64,000 bases of DNA from Pneumocystis sp. 'macacae' (Eukaryota; Ascomycota; Pneumocystomycetes; Pneumocystales; Pneumocystaceae). Below are positions 1 to 13,258 of the stretch, piece after piece. The position numbers and the translations under genes are program-made. The notes beneath the pieces were generated by a model. That model searched no databases, was not told the DNA's origin, and was given only the letters and a program-made list of their open reading frames with translations. The number at the start of each line of letters is the position of its first letter. Position 1 is the first letter of the stretch. The stretch spans positions 62,001-126,000 of the forward strand of contig CM030732.1 of NCBI GenBank assembly GCA_018127085.1, read 5' to 3'.

Positions 1-178
1 TTTTTTCATTCAATACTTTAATTTCTATATAATTATAATACATTAAAAATTATTTGTAAATCGAAAATCGATCAAAATATTATAATTTTATATTCTATAA
101 AAAGAATTAATTAACGAATCATCAATACTATTGTATTTCACTGATTTAAGTGTTTTTTTATGAATAGATTAAAAAACA

Positions 179-2828
179 ATGAGCCTTGAGAAAATACAAT
201 ATAATAAAAAAATAAATCAAGTGATTCAAGATGCCCTTTCGCAATTTAGACAAGATCATAACGAGTTTGTTAAAGTATGTAAATTAATATTATATAGAAT
301 TTCTTTAATTCTTCGAAGAATGAATTGAATATTGCTCGAAATACAATTCAACATAATCAAAATATACAATGGTTTAACGGTCTAGATAAAAATATAATAA
401 AAAATGAGTTTTTTGTTCCGGAGTCTACTTCTCATAATAAAAAAATAGCTTTCCATATTAAAGTAGTCTTTTTATTCTATAATTGATATACTAAAAAACT
501 AGAGTTTTAATCATTTAAAAACTAATACTTGTATTTTTCAAAAATTAATTAATATTGAAGATATACCAGGACTCCCGAAATATAAAGAGAACACACCATT
601 AAGACTTAATGTTATTAAAAATGATGAAGAAGCTCTTCGATTTATACCTTATATTGGAGAAGGCAATGAAGACAGTGATCTTAATTTACATGAGACATTT
701 GATATTAAAATAAAAACTCAAAATAAAGAAAGAATTATAGAAAGAATGTATTCAAATTTTCATCATCTTTTTTAACTTGTTTTATAGTGGCAAGTGACTT
801 ATCAAATATTTTAGTTAAAATACTGTCAGAATGCGAAATTACTCTTTCATTACTTTATGATTACTATCTAGATTCTAGAACTAATATTGAGATCCCTCAT
901 GATTTTAAAGAAGACTGGATTTCCTTTTTAAAACATTGCAAAAAAAATTCTTCTAAAATCGCTTTAAATGAAAAATATTATTGTATTGTTGAAATTTTTT
1001 CTTCTTCATGGAATTATTACATGCCTGTAGAACTATGGATAACTATACAATGGTAATCTAACATATATTTTTATATATCAAACTAACAATATTTAGGATA
1101 AATAAAACATCTAAGTTTTGTACAAGAGAGAAGTATTTTTTATTAGATTTTCATCTTCAATATTAATAAAACAGGACTACTGTATTGAAACCATCAAGTT
1201 CTGATCCTTTAGATTCTTATTCGCAGCTATTATGTATTTTTTGTTATGTAAATGAATGTCCTTATCACGGTAAATATACCATACAATAAAAATAATTTTC
1301 ATTATTAATAGGTTCTTTTGTTACACGGCTTCCGGATCTTTCTTTCCAAATGGAAGAACCTTATGATAAAGAAATACCTTGTTCTGAAACGTGTATTTTA
1401 AATGTATATTATCTAAGTATCCGATATATAAAATATTTAACATTCGAAGGCGTCAGCATCTAAAGATATTTCACAATCTGAATGGACACCTGATGACATA
1501 TCTATTTTAGCAAGTTCTGTAAAAGTTTTGAATACAAACCCTAGGCATTCATGTTTAATTGCATTAGGTTTAAATAGAACCTGTATAGAGGTTTATTAAC
1601 AATAAGTAATATTTCAAATACTAATTTATAGATATTTAATAAAATAAATGACGATTCCTTTAAAACATTTTTTAAAGATTTTCGTAAAATAAATAATATA
1701 GAAAATCCTTTAAAAAATAATAAAATAATAACTTATCAAAAGGTATTAGGTAAAAGAAAAAGATGGACATCATATCCAGATGACTGCGATAAAAGCGGAT
1801 TAAGTACAAAAAGAGCAGAATTAAAACCTTGTGACCATTTAGGTTTTTGTGACGAAAATTGTCTATGTGTACAAAATAGAGTGTTTTGCGAAAAATTCTG
1901 TCTTTGTCCTAACAATTGTCCAAGAAGATGGCTAGGATGTGTATGCAAAGCCAACAAATGTAGTACTTGGGCATGTGAATGTGTGAAATGGAAGCGAGAA
2001 TGTGACCCTGATATATGTATTTCATGCGATTCAGCAGAAGCTCTTGATCCAATAAATAGACATAATCCGGATGTTCTTGCTCTAACGTGTCAGAATGTAC
2101 CTTTGCAGCAAGGAATAAGTTGTCGTGTAATATTAGGAAAAAGCAATATTTCTGGATGGGGTATATTTATTGGAGAATCAGTAAGAGCTGATACATTTTT
2201 GGGAGTAAATATAAAAAACATTACATTAGTATACTAAAGATAACTACAGGAGTATAAAGGAGAGATTATATCCCATAATGAATCTGAAAGACGCGGGTAA
2301 GTTTATAAAATTATTTTAACAATAATAATTATCATTATAGGAAACTTTATGATAAAATTGGTATATCTTTTCTATTTAATTTAAACAAAGGTAAATACTA
2401 TATACTTTTTGTATTTAAAAATATTCTTTTAATTATTTAGATCAAGTTGTAGATGCTACAAGAATGGGTAATAAATTTAGATATGCTAATCACTCTAGAA
2501 AAAGACCCAACTGTTTTGCACGTGTAAGTCTAGTAAATGGTTGTCATAGAATCGGATTTTATGCTATTAAAGATCTTAAAATTGGGGAAGAAGTAAGTAA
2601 ATATATATTGAAGTTATATAATAATAATTTGCCCTTAAAGCTTTTGTTTGATTATGGGTGTGAAATATTGTCAAAAGAAAACTATTAACAGCTAATATCA
2701 TTAGATATAATCAACAAACAATTCATTTTGTACCTTTAGAATTATGGGAAAAAAAAGATAAACCAAATGTATATAATAAAGATAAAAAGAAGGATTCCAA
2801 ATCTCTAAAAAATCCAAACAAAGCATAA
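179..2828 (+). CDS. E(z)-type histone lysine methyltransferase (CXC + SET)
   Basis: Probable histone H3K27 methyltransferase of the Enhancer-of-zeste family, the catalytic subunit of Polycomb complex PRC2. The C-terminal half shows a Cys-rich CXC block at about 1830-2030 ([40 protein letters not shown]). A SET domain follows, spliced over five exons: [48 protein letters not shown] and EELLFDYGY. These match EZH2 signatures nearly word for word, including the NHS and FDY elements of the active site. The start ATG opens MSLEKIQ; the first donor is at 275. I extended past the in-frame stop at 2688 because a 47-base intron (GTGTGAAAT to CATTAG) restores [12 protein letters not shown] and a Lys-rich tail ending at 2828. 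The N-terminal half is poorly conserved. Exon joins between 480 and 1740 are less certain than the SET part. Confidence 0.85.
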
Positions 2829-2990
2829 CAAAAAACTTTAGATAATAATGTATGTATTCTGTGTTAATTTCCTTAAATTAATATTTTTAGTAAGAAATAA
2901 GAATACAATATTTCTAACTTAATTCTTTTATCATAAATTTTAGACCAGTTTATTTGTTTTTCTGGAGTAAAATAAGGTCTTCATACATAA

Positions 2991-5900
2991 TTAGTTAATA
3001 TACTTCTTTTTCTTTTTTGTATTTTTAAATATATATTTTCTTTTATTAAGATTCAAAGTTGAATCTAAAATTTTACTTCGTTTGTATTTTTGAGTATTTA
3101 TTGCAATGTTTATTTCATCTACTGAGCTTTCAGTATCATTACAAGAATCTGAAAAGTCCTTAGGATTATTCATAACATTTTCATTATGTATTAATTCTGG
3201 ATTCCGTACTTCATTAAATAATGTTTTTTTGGATTTCTTTAAATTATTCAGAGCTTTAGTAAATCTAGTAATCTTAGTTATTTTACGTTGTGAAACAAAA
3301 GTATTAATAGAATTAGTAGACCAGTAATCTTTTAATGTTATTTGAATTTTGTCTATATGTCCAAAATTCATATTTCTAATAACAGGAATAACTATTTCAT
3401 TAATCTTTTGTGAAGACCATCCTATTGTAGATTTTAAAAAGTTAGTTAAATTATCTAAATCAGGGATCTCCCATTTAAATTGTTGAGAACATGAATCAAC
3501 ATTAGGTTCAAGATATGCTTTATCAACTAATGGATTCGGAAAATCTTTCGGTAAAATAATATTATCAACATTTTTTTTAAATTTACATTTAAAAATTGAT
3601 TCTTTATCATTATCAGTTTCCTGAAAATTTTTCACACGATTACACCATTCTTTAAATTCATTTAAATTATTTGAATCAGGAAATTCAGACAAAATCTCAA
3701 GAGCTGTAACTGGTCCAATTTTCTGAATACCTTCCGCATAATCACTTCCAAGAAGATGCGCAAGACGAATTAAATTTTTTCTATCCAGGTTAAATTCCTG
3801 TTCTAAATCAGATAAAAGATATAATTCAACATATTTCGAATGATTAAACATATTTCTATAAACATTAGTACCTCCAAAAAGAAAAACATCTGAATCATCA
3901 GTTATAATTCCATCTGCAAGTCCTAATCTAACAAGTTCTGCACACTGAGCTTCTGCTTCCGCAGGTGCTATGATATAAGGTATTCCAAATAACTTCAAAA
4001 GGATTCTACATTCTTCTACCATTATTTGAGTCACATTGTCTGCATTTTTTTTATTTTTTCGATATTGACCCATAAGTGTTTCTAATTCTTTAAAATGATT
4101 CTTACTATAGTTATCTATATTGTTTAATTGAGAAAAAAAACTATTATGCTTTTTATTTTCTTTAAAAACATGTTTTGATAATAGGTCATTTTCTATATTT
4201 AAGTCATAGTTTTCATAATCGTTTATATCAAGAACACTATTAATTGAAACATTACTAATTTCGAATGCTTCCTGACTCTTTTTAAATGAATCAGAAAATT
4301 TAGTCATAACAAATCCTGTCTCATCAAATTTATTAACTACAGGAAAGTATGATGCTGGATTATCAGTAGTTTCCAAGACAGTTCTATTTATTGGGATTTT
4401 ATCTTTAAAAAACGCATTTTTGATAGATTCAATATTAACTTTATTAATATCGAAAGATCCTGTATCTTTTTCTAATTTTTTTTAAAAATTAATTTGAAAT
4501 TTACAAAAATTTTAAATAACAAACCATCAATTTTATTATTAAAATATGTACGATTCTCTTGTTCATTCGAAGAAAATAATTCATCAACTAATATCATATT
4601 ATTTAATAATTTAAGAAATATTTTTTCTATTACAAAACTCTCGAGTTTTTAATAATTCTTTATTATTCGTTTTAAAAGAAAAAATATTATTTGGCAAAGC
4701 TAAGTTTGCAATTTGACCAAAATCAATTTTTTTTTTTGATAAATCCGAAATATATTCTGGATTTTTTAAATCAAACAATATTTTATGATTATTTGATTCC
4801 AAGATTCCATCTCTAGATGAAATTGAATGATTCTTTTTCTCAAAATTACTAGTATTTGTAGAAACCTCTACAGATTTTTCTGAAAAAATATCACATAGCT
4901 GAGGCAAAAAAAGTTTATTATTTGATTTTAATCTAAAATATTAATAAAAAGTCTGCATAAAAATTAAACTTACTTTTGAGATTTAATTTTATTTTTTTTT
5001 GTATTTACACACGGTTTTAAAGAGTAATAATTTAATTCTAGATTTTTTTTAGAATCTGTATTTTCTATACGTAAAGAATCTTTATTTTCTCTAATTAAAC
5101 TATATTTCTGATCCTCATTAATATCAAAATCATTAAAATCATCAGAATCATCAGATAATAAAAACAATGGACTATTTTTCATATTATAAGCAGAGTCAGT
5201 TCTATAAAATGATTACTTTAAAATAAATACATATTTATATGTACAATATATCACTTTCAGATTTCCTTAATAGCTCCTCAAGATTAATATTTAAAAACTT
5301 GGATTTTTTTCCTAAGTTTATACTAAAAAAATAAGTAATAAAACATAAAAACAAATTTCCACTTATCTAAAGGAATATCTTCGAATTCCTGATTTTCATA
5401 ATCAACATCTTTATTTTCATCATTAATAACAACATCATTTTTGATTTCTGAATCAAAACTTAATGTCCAACCTGGTTTAACATTCTCGTTTTTTACCAAC
5501 AGATACTCTTTATTTGGTTCCCCAGCAACCCTTAAAACCCCTGTTTTATTTGTCCCATTAAAATTAAGCAACCTTTGTGTCAAATCATTTCGTTCTTTGA
5601 CTCTATTAATTTGAAATTTAGAAAATTCCATAGAGTCAGGAAACATTGTCATAAGCTCATATGCTGATAAACCTATACGAAGTCGTGATTTTGAACGAGC
5701 TAAACTTAAAATATTATATTGGTCAGTTAATGATAAAGACTTGAAAAAATCAGAATTAAAATCAATTTTTGAAAACTATATATTCGTTAAAAATATAAGA
5801 TTTAAAGTAATTAATTACATCTAAAAAATTAAGATCATCACTATTAAAATTTTGCATAGATTCAGGAATATTTTCTTCATTTATTATCCTAAAATCATCA

Positions 5901-6640
5901 GACCGTCGCATTTTTCTATAAAAAATTAAATTATATATATATATAAAAACAACTTACTCAAAAGGCAATTTAAGTTTAGGTAAATCATAGATGTCTTTAG
6001 CTTTATCTTGTAAAATCTTAATATTTTTCGATAAAACTTCCATATTTCTAAAATAAGGCGATTTTTTTGAAGTATTCATTAAAATATTTCTAAGTATTTT
6101 AACAGTCAAACAATTAATAAAAAACTTACTCTTGTTTTTTTTGGATTTCTTTTTCAATAATTTCTTTTATTTGCAATAAGAATATTTTTTCTGCAATTTT
6201 TTCTGAATTTTCATCATATTTAAGTCTTTTTTCTGCTCTTTTTTTCTTTTCAATAAAATAAGTATTAAAAATAAATTCATAACAAAATTACCATAATTCG
6301 TTGTTTAAGGAATGGAACATTTCCATCAAAAACAAATATTGGTTTAATTCCAAAGAATAAAAGTTTACATATTCTTCGAAAAAATCCAATAATATGACCA
6401 TTATTAATATAATTTCCTTCTTTATCCCTAAACGCTTTAAAAAACTTTAATAGTCAATCTAGAAAAAAATCTTCTGATATTTCTTACATGATACATCCAT
6501 ATAGAAGCATCTACTGCTAATATTTTTCCTGAAAGACTAACTATATAAGAAAATGACATGAAACATTTATTTATTCACGTTTCTAGTTTAACTAATCGTG
6601 ATGCTTCTTGCAGTATACTCCATAACTTATTAACACCCAT
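2991..6640 (-). CDS. RAD2: XPG/Rad2-family DNA repair endonuclease
   Basis: Structure-specific endonuclease that makes the 3' incision in nucleotide-excision repair (Rad2 in budding yeast, Rad13 in fission yeast, XPG in humans). The ATG at 6640 opens MGVNKLWSILQEASRLVKLET, followed after an intron by LAVDASIWMYH, then FRDKEGN, GFFRRICKLLFFGIKPIFVFDG; this is the N nuclease block. The I block lies far downstream in the large 3' exon: FGIPYIIAPAEAEAQCA, ITDDSDVFLFGG and LLGSDYAEGIQKIGP, with its acidic metal ligands intact. The long spacer between N and I (about 4.4-6.3 kb), and a spliced length near 1100 codons, are typical of Rad2/XPG and argue against FEN1 or Exo1. The Lys-rich C-terminus may be a nuclear signal. 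It is divergent from NOP7, with about 165 bases between the two starts. Confidence 0.93.
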
Positions 6641-6806
6641 CAATCCTTAAGAAATATAAAAATTATAGATTTATTTCATCAGGCAAAACAAATAATCGCT
6701 ATTTATTTCCAAAATTATTAGCTTTAAATTAGAGAGAAAACGTTAACGATCTTTTTCAAAAAAATCTCCAAAATTTATATATTTTAAAGAATTTATTATA
6801 AAGAAA

Positions 6807-8725
6807 ATGACAAAAATAAAATCTAAAGGTAATGACTAAGAAATACTCTTTTTTCTGTTTTTTTATCCTTTAGGTGAATCAGGAACAGCAAAAAATTATA
6901 TTACTCGTAATCAAGCACTTAAAAAGTTACAAATAACTCTTGCTGATTTCAGAAGATTATGTGTAAAAATTTCCTGAAGAAATAAATTCTGTTTCATGTT
7001 TTATTTAGATCTTTAAAGGAATATATCCAAGAGAACCACGAAATAAAAAAAAAGCAAATAAAGGGTCTACAGCACCAGCAACATTTTACTATTCTAAAGA
7101 TATCCAAGTATTTTTATTATCCTAAAATTTAATAATCATACTAATTTACTAAGTATCTTCTTCATGAACCCATTATTGATAAAATACGTCAACATAAAAC
7201 TTTTATAAGAAAATTTAATCGTGCACTAAGTCGTCAAGAATATGGAATTGCAAAATCGTTACAGAAAATTAAACCTTCATATACTTTAGATCACATTATT
7301 AAAGAGAGGTCAATATAGTTTTTTGTTTGATTTTTATTAATTTGTTTAGATATCCGACATTTCTTGACGCTATCCGAGATCTTGACGATGCACTTAGTAT
7401 GCTTTTTCTATTTTCCTCTATACATGTTACTGATAAAGTCAATTCATCTGTTATTTTAAACTGTGAACGGTTGTGCTTAGAGTTCCAAAATTATATTATA
7501 GTATCAAAATCGTTAAGAAAAGCTTTTCTTTCTATTAAAGGCATTTATTATCAAGCTGAAATAAGAGGTCAAGAAATTACTTGGTTAGTTCCATATAAAT
7601 TTTCTCAAAAGGTTTGTATTGTTTATTAATATTTCATTATTTATTTTATTTTATTAGATACCAGCTGATGTAGATTTTCGAATTATGCTTACTTTTCTGG
7701 AATTTTATCAGACTTTTGTTGGTTTCGTTAATTTTAAATTATATAATGATTTTGGTTTAACTTATCCGCCCCCTGTTAATCTTTCTCTTCTTGAGGGAGC
7801 TGGCGATATTTTAGCATATAGTTTGGAAAAATCAAAAACTCAAATTGAAGATAAAGATAAATTAGAAGACAATCAAAAACCTAAAAATATAGAAAGACAA
7901 GTTGATACATTAAATAAAGAATTAGATAAAATATTTGTAGAAACTGAATTTTCAACTCATAATTCTGAAATTTCTGAAGATATAAATGACGATGTCATTC
8001 TAGACAATTTTCATATGCAATCTGATTCTAATAATTCTCTCAATAAATTAGTACAGCCAGTTACTCTTAATTCTGAAGAAGTTAATATATTTCAACATTT
8101 TATTTTTTATCTATCTAGAGAGGTTCCTCGCTATTCTTTAGAATTTGTTATAAGATCTTTTGGAGGAAGAGTTGGATGGGATCCTGTTCTTGGAGATGGA
8201 TCTCCTTTTAAAGAAGATGATATGACAATTACGCATCAAATTTATGATAGGCCAAGTTTAAATAGAAGAATTATAACTAGAGTTTATATTCAACCACAAT
8301 GGGTTTATGATTGCATTAATAAAAAAAAGATATTAAGTACAGATGAATATGCACCTGGTTCTTTACTACCAGTTCATTTAAGTCCATTTGTAAATATAAA
8401 TGACGATGAATATAATTCTGAAATAAAAGAAAAAAATAATGATATGGAAGATAAAGATAATTCTAATGATATATCGGATAGTTATAAAAAAGTGGACTTA
8501 CAAAATACTTCACTTTTATATAATGTCGAAGAAATGAAAGAATTAAACAAAATTGAGAAAACAAAACTAGAAGAAGTTAAGAATTTAGCAAAAATCATGC
8601 TGACAAACAAACAGAAAAAACTTTATAAAAAAATGATTTACAGTAATTTAAAGAAAAAAGAAGAAATGGATAAATTAAAAAAAAAACGTAGAAAATTAAT
8701 GCAAATGAAGAAAACAGAAAAGTAG
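6807..8725 (+). CDS. NOP7: Pescadillo / Nop7 ribosome biogenesis factor
   Basis: Nucleolar protein of the PeBoW (Nop7-Erb1-Ytm1) complex needed for 27S pre-rRNA processing and 60S subunit assembly. The ATG at 6807 gives MTKIKSK, then a 45-base intron, then [20 protein letters not shown], the standard Pescadillo N-terminus. Conserved N-terminal block: [51 protein letters not shown] and [22 protein letters not shown] domain follows in the last exon ([23 protein letters not shown] to [10 protein letters not shown]). The tail is acidic, then very Lys-rich with a predicted coiled coil, as in homologues. Spliced length is about 565 codons, close to the usual 580. Introns are about 45 bases. Confidence 0.95.
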
Positions 8726-8856
8726 TGTTAAAGTTTGAAATTTAGTAATATAAGTATATTAAAAATATAACAATATCATATCTCAATATCATGTTTCAAA
8801 AAATCAATTCTTGTAAAAAAATATAAATAATTCTTTGGATTTCATTAAGTAAATGC

Positions 8857-9102
8857 TCATGATTGTCTTTGTTTATGCTTTTTATTCACTTTGCATAATA
8901 TGTAGATTCTTCCTTTTCTTCTGACATTATAACAATGTTCACATAATTTTTTGACTGATGATTGATTTTTCATTCCAAAAATTTGAAATATAGGAAAAGA
9001 AGCATTGTTTATACCAAACTTCGATCTATAAGACTTAAACTCAGGAAATAATCCGGAAATCCACTTTCTTAATACTATCCATTGTAAATAAGAATGATAC
9101 AT
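8857..9102 (-). CDS. RTC6: mitochondrial ribosomal protein bL36m
   Basis: Large-subunit mitoribosomal protein of the bacterial L36 family, 81 residues in one exon. The C-terminal 37 residues carry the family core with the zinc-binding pattern C-x2-C-x12-C-x5-[34 protein letters not shown]. The N-terminal ~44 residues ([19 protein letters not shown] and onward) are basic, lack acidic residues early on, and look like a mitochondrial presequence. It starts at an ATG. It lies about 130 bases from the NOP7 stop in a convergent arrangement. Small size and the sharp motif make the call safe. Confidence 0.9.
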   Translation of the reverse strand: MYHSYLQWIVLRKWISGLFPEFKSYRSKFGINNASFPIFQIFGMKNQSSVKKLCEHCYNVRRKGRIYILCKVNKKHKQRQS

Positions 9103-9296
9103 TTTTTGCTAACGATAAAAGAATTTTAAAAATAAGTAACGAAATATATTTATAATTAAAAGCAATTGTAAAAAATAGTTATTATTATTAAAATATTTTA
9201 AGTACCTACTACGAACTAAATAATATTATTATTAGAGATCTTTTCTAATTTTTATTATAGTTTTTTATAACAAATTTAAAAATTTTCTAATTCTTA

Positions 9297-11679
9297 TTAA
9301 ATTATTTTATATTTCAGAAATTCAGGTGGAACTAATTTTGGCCATGTTACATAATATAAACCATTAGTTATTATATAATAGATTGACCATATAAGTATAA
9401 AAAACCAAAAAGTTAAAAAAATATTAAAAGATAATATAACATCTAAATTACATTATGTATAAGCATTTATATTAATGTTTTGTTACCACTTGAACTAGGT
9501 AGAAACATTTTCGCTAAAATCATAAAAACGGAAAAAAATAAAAGATAAGGAACCTAACGCGTTTAAATTTAATAAAATAAAAAAAAAATTAAAAAATACA
9601 AATTGAATAAATAGAGGCTTATAACTGAAAAAAGGAGATTTTCCAATCTGTTGAGGTATATAGTTCCCAAGAAACAAGTCATATGCATCTTGACGAGGTC
9701 CATCGGTAAAATTGTTTTGAAAATATCGTAAAACTGAGTTTATAAAATCACGAAATTCTCCTTTCTTTGTACGTTTTCCTGTCCTTTTAATAATTAGTAA
9801 AAAATATATCTTAAAATTCATTACCTTGTAAAATCTGTCTTTAAAGCACTTGTACCAGAATAAGAAATACTTATAAAATCAGCATTGTCGGCCCACACTA
9901 TTTATATAAGATAAAAGCATGAAAAATAAAAATTATGTATACTATTTCTAAATAAATTATCAAATTCAGGATAATCTTCGATATTTTCATTTTTATTAAA
10001 TATAAAAATATCTCTTAATTGTTTAGTTAACATCCATTTTGCTAATGCAGATTGTATAACATTCGTACGATCCAAACAATCCATACAATTCGTACGTACT
10101 ACTGATGTTTGAATATGAATTGGAGATGACCGATCAGAAGAATTAATATAGCAATAACTATAAAAATAAGTGCTAATAAAATCTTAAGTATATATTACTT
10201 TTGCTTATGAAGAAGAGGTAAAAGCTGATCTATTAAAATTTGGATTCTATACCATCTCATTTTTAGACATTCTTGATGAAAATCAAAATATAAATATTCT
10301 ATTTTAGGTTCTTTTAAAATCCTAATAATTTCTTCAAAAGCTGCTTTAATATTATATTCACGTCCACGTTGATTCACTAAATTTATTACAATTTGTTCCC
10401 CATAAATCCTAATTTGCTTGTCAAAATGTAATTTCGAAGGATAAATCTATTATTATTAATACATATGTATATAAAACGATATAATACAGAATTATTTATA
10501 TCAAAAATATGTAAATTTGGCTTATATTTGAGGTCATTTATTTCTGCCCAAAATATCGGAACACTTCCTCGTATCTGAACATATGATAATTTTAATAATT
10601 CGGCAACTCCTGAAAGTTTATTTGTATTTTCAAATAAGACAATCTGTTCCGTCTCATTAAAATTAGAAACATTTCCTTCTTCATCAATTCCTCTTGAAAA
10701 ATATCTTGTTCCTAGTAAATGTTATTTTTGGTTTCAAACAGAATAAATTATACCTGCTCTAAATCTAGAACGTCTTGAAATTAGAACAACAACTAAAAAA
10801 TAACCCTTAATCACTATATGAGTAATTTTTATGACTAATTTTTCATTAAAATACCAATACCATGAAATTTCTTACTTACAACCATAAATAACGGGCAAAA
10901 TATAGTTATTTATCTATATTATATATATAAATTATGATACATATATACATATATATACATACATCAGAGTGAAATGTCTCCTTTAAATTAATTAAATCCG
11001 ATTGAATAAATTTATTCCAAAAGAATCGGTCATCCGCCTAGTTTTAATAAATATTTTTCTAATAACCGTTTCAGAAAATTACTGTTTTCCATATAGGCAT
11101 TTTAATATCTGTATATAGAGCTGCCTGTCTTTGTACTGTATTTGTAATATCAAGTGTGTATGAAAAATAAAATGGACCTGTTTTCAAATGTTTTTTTATC
11201 AATTTAATGTACTCTGTTTCATCATAATCCTATGTTATTGTTTAGTTAAAATTATCTAGAAAACACGCAAACAACTATTATTTGTTTACTCCTCAAAGGC
11301 ATAAGACGAAATGATTTCATTTTGAATATCTCATCTTGGCCAATTCTACCAATGATTTCTCGTTCAGTAATAACGATTATATATTTATCTATATATAATA
11401 AGATATATACCATTATTTTAATACGAAAAAAACCATATTTTAAATGGATAATACCAATAATACCATAAATACGTAATAAGGATTGACTAATTTTAGCATG
11501 GTATATTTCTCTTTCTATTTAAAAATATTAATAAACATCAAGAACATGTATAAAAACTAACGATATAGACTTATTTTACCATTTAATCGATTAATAACAA
11601 GTAGTTTTCCAGATTTATCTTCTGGAACAAAGATAAATTCCTCCTTAGAGTTATACAAATACAAAACATGGTACAACAT
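9297..11679 (-). CDS. SAC1: Sac1-family phosphoinositide phosphatase
   Basis: ER/Golgi membrane phosphatase that removes phosphate from PI4P and related lipids. The catalytic CX5R motif is visible as CLDRTN within MDCLDRTNVIQSALAKWML. Flanking Sac1 blocks are REYNIKAAFEEIIRILK, YLYFDFHQECLKMRW, TGKRTKKGEFRDFINSVLR and TDGPRQDAYDLFLGNYIP. The C-terminus has two hydrophobic stretches (from about 9610, and VILSFNIFLTFWFFILIW) with GLYYVTWPKLVPPEF, the tail-anchor hairpin that separates Sac1 from Fig4 and synaptojanins. I chose the ATG at 11679 (MLYHVLYLYNSKEEF) because FVPEDKSGKLLVINRLNG follows, as in Sac1 N-termini. A splice then gives REIYHAKISQSLLRIYGIIG and YIIVITERE. About ten short introns; some joins around 10.8-11.2 kb are approximate. 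Confidence 0.9.
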
Positions 11680-12010
11680 AATATAATACGAAAGTAGATT
11701 TAATCGAAAATATAAGAGCTTTAAAGATAAAGGGGGAAAACACAAAAATATATAAATTAATTTGCTTTCATTAATGATATAAAATTTACAATAGAAATGC
11801 AACAAAGGCAATGCATTAGATATAGGCACTAATGACCAAGAGATATATATAATGAGTGTTAGATATGAAAAAATGTTATAAATAAGATTTTTGTAAATAA
11901 ATATCAAGCGAAACATGTCCAAATAGATTAGCCGCTCGGTGCAAAAAATATTATTGTTATAGCTGTTATAAATATATTAGGCCGAAAAACGTCTGAAAAC
12001 AATAAATAAA
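11680..12010. other. intergenic spacer, SAC1 promoter side
   Basis: 331 bases between the cyclin stop and the SAC1 start, both genes on the minus strand. It holds the cyclin 3' flank and the SAC1 upstream region. An open frame covers part of it, but it is a hydrophobic, AT-driven extension of SAC1 exon 1 with no homology to Sac1. I see no gene. Base composition is AT-rich, so the GC island has not begun here. Confidence 0.6.
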
Positions 12011-13258
12011 TTAAGTGATCATAGGACTTGCATCTACATAATGAATACGTTGATTTTCATCTGCAGGAGGCGTAGGAAGACCATTCTCATTCCCTTGTAT
12101 GTTTTTAAGTTCTGCAGAAGAATCCGATGCATGATTATTGGTATTAATGCAAAGATGAAACTGAGAGTGTTGACGATGCTTATAATGCGGAGGCGTATGT
12201 GAAGAATCAATTTGTAAAGAGCCGTGTCTTGATGATATAGAGGCAAGATAATCAGAGATAACCTTTTTAACACCAATATGCGAATACTTTTTAAAAAGAA
12301 CATTAGAAACATCACTAAGATGATGCTGAAGCTTATGAATGCACGAAAAAACATCCGACGATGAAACTAAATAATGTTTTTTGGGCTGCAGTATAGATTG
12401 CGCAAGAAAAAGCGAAGCTTCTGCAACTGTACTTGAAAAACATATAAGATCACGATGGAATAACGCAAGTTCTGTAAAAAACTGCGCAAGCAAAACAACC
12501 CTTTCTGGAAAACTAGACTGCATTGTCATCATCTGAAGAAATGTAATCGTCGTCGGATGACCGATCACCCAATTAAGCGTCTTGATTATATGACTTTCCA
12601 TCTGAACAAACATTTCCTCACGATAACTATCACAACACATAGTACAAAGCTCCTTAAGTGTCGGAACACGGTCCTTCAGCTCCTCAAACTTAGCTGCAAT
12701 CCAAAGAGCCGAACATCCAAGAAGTTGGTAATGCTTCTTAAACACTACCCGCTTCGACGTATACCGGTCAATAAGATTCACTGTAAGATAGAGCGTTGTT
12801 GGCTGTAGACGAAACCCAGAATGCACCTCAATGATAAAATCAATCAAGTATGGCCGCATATACCATTCAAGCTCTGGTTGCAGGTCCATCATCTCTGGAT
12901 GCGCCTGTGTCTCTTTCTATTTCATTATTAGTCCTATTCTCACTAAAAATCGTCATCAAATCTTCTGCCACATCCAAAACGACTTGAAAATCAATCTCCA
13001 ATTGCATTCTCTTTCCAATCACCGTACAAAGCCACTCACCTCCATTGTTTTCATATATGCCTCAATTTCTTCCATATATTCCCGTTCAATTAGCCCCAAT
13101 TCCTTGTTCTGCTCCTGAATATCGCTCCACTGCCTCTCTGCACCCTCTATCCGTGCTCCAGAGACCGGTGACAACGGCGTATACGCCTTATGTCTTGTAA
13201 TGCTTGTTTTTGCGTATCTGTCTACTGAAACCCGTCTCTTAACTGCTTGAGACGGCAT
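12011..13258 (-). CDS. G1-type (Cln/Puc1-like) cyclin
   Basis: Cyclin that should activate Cdc28/Cdc2-type CDK around G1/S. The cyclin box lies in the 3' exon: [68 protein letters not shown]. The MRPYLIDF and KFEE signatures, together with the CCDSY block, resemble fungal Cln-type G1 cyclins more than B-type cyclins. The tail after the box ends in a short PT/SP-containing stretch ([12 protein letters not shown]) that could be a degradation or phosphorylation region. Exon 1 ends [11 protein letters not shown], and a 123-base intron (13039-12917) joins it to [16 protein letters not shown] chose the ATG at 13258 (MPSQAVKRR); the frame stays open upstream to about 13370, so an extra 5' exon is possible. 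The gene lies on the AT-to-GC ramp: the 5' exon is richer in GC than the 3' end. Confidence 0.85.

Noticed and set aside
2686..2688. Stop of the E(z)-like gene at 2688
   Set aside because: A 47-base intron just upstream restores [12 protein letters not shown] and a longer tail as in the family.
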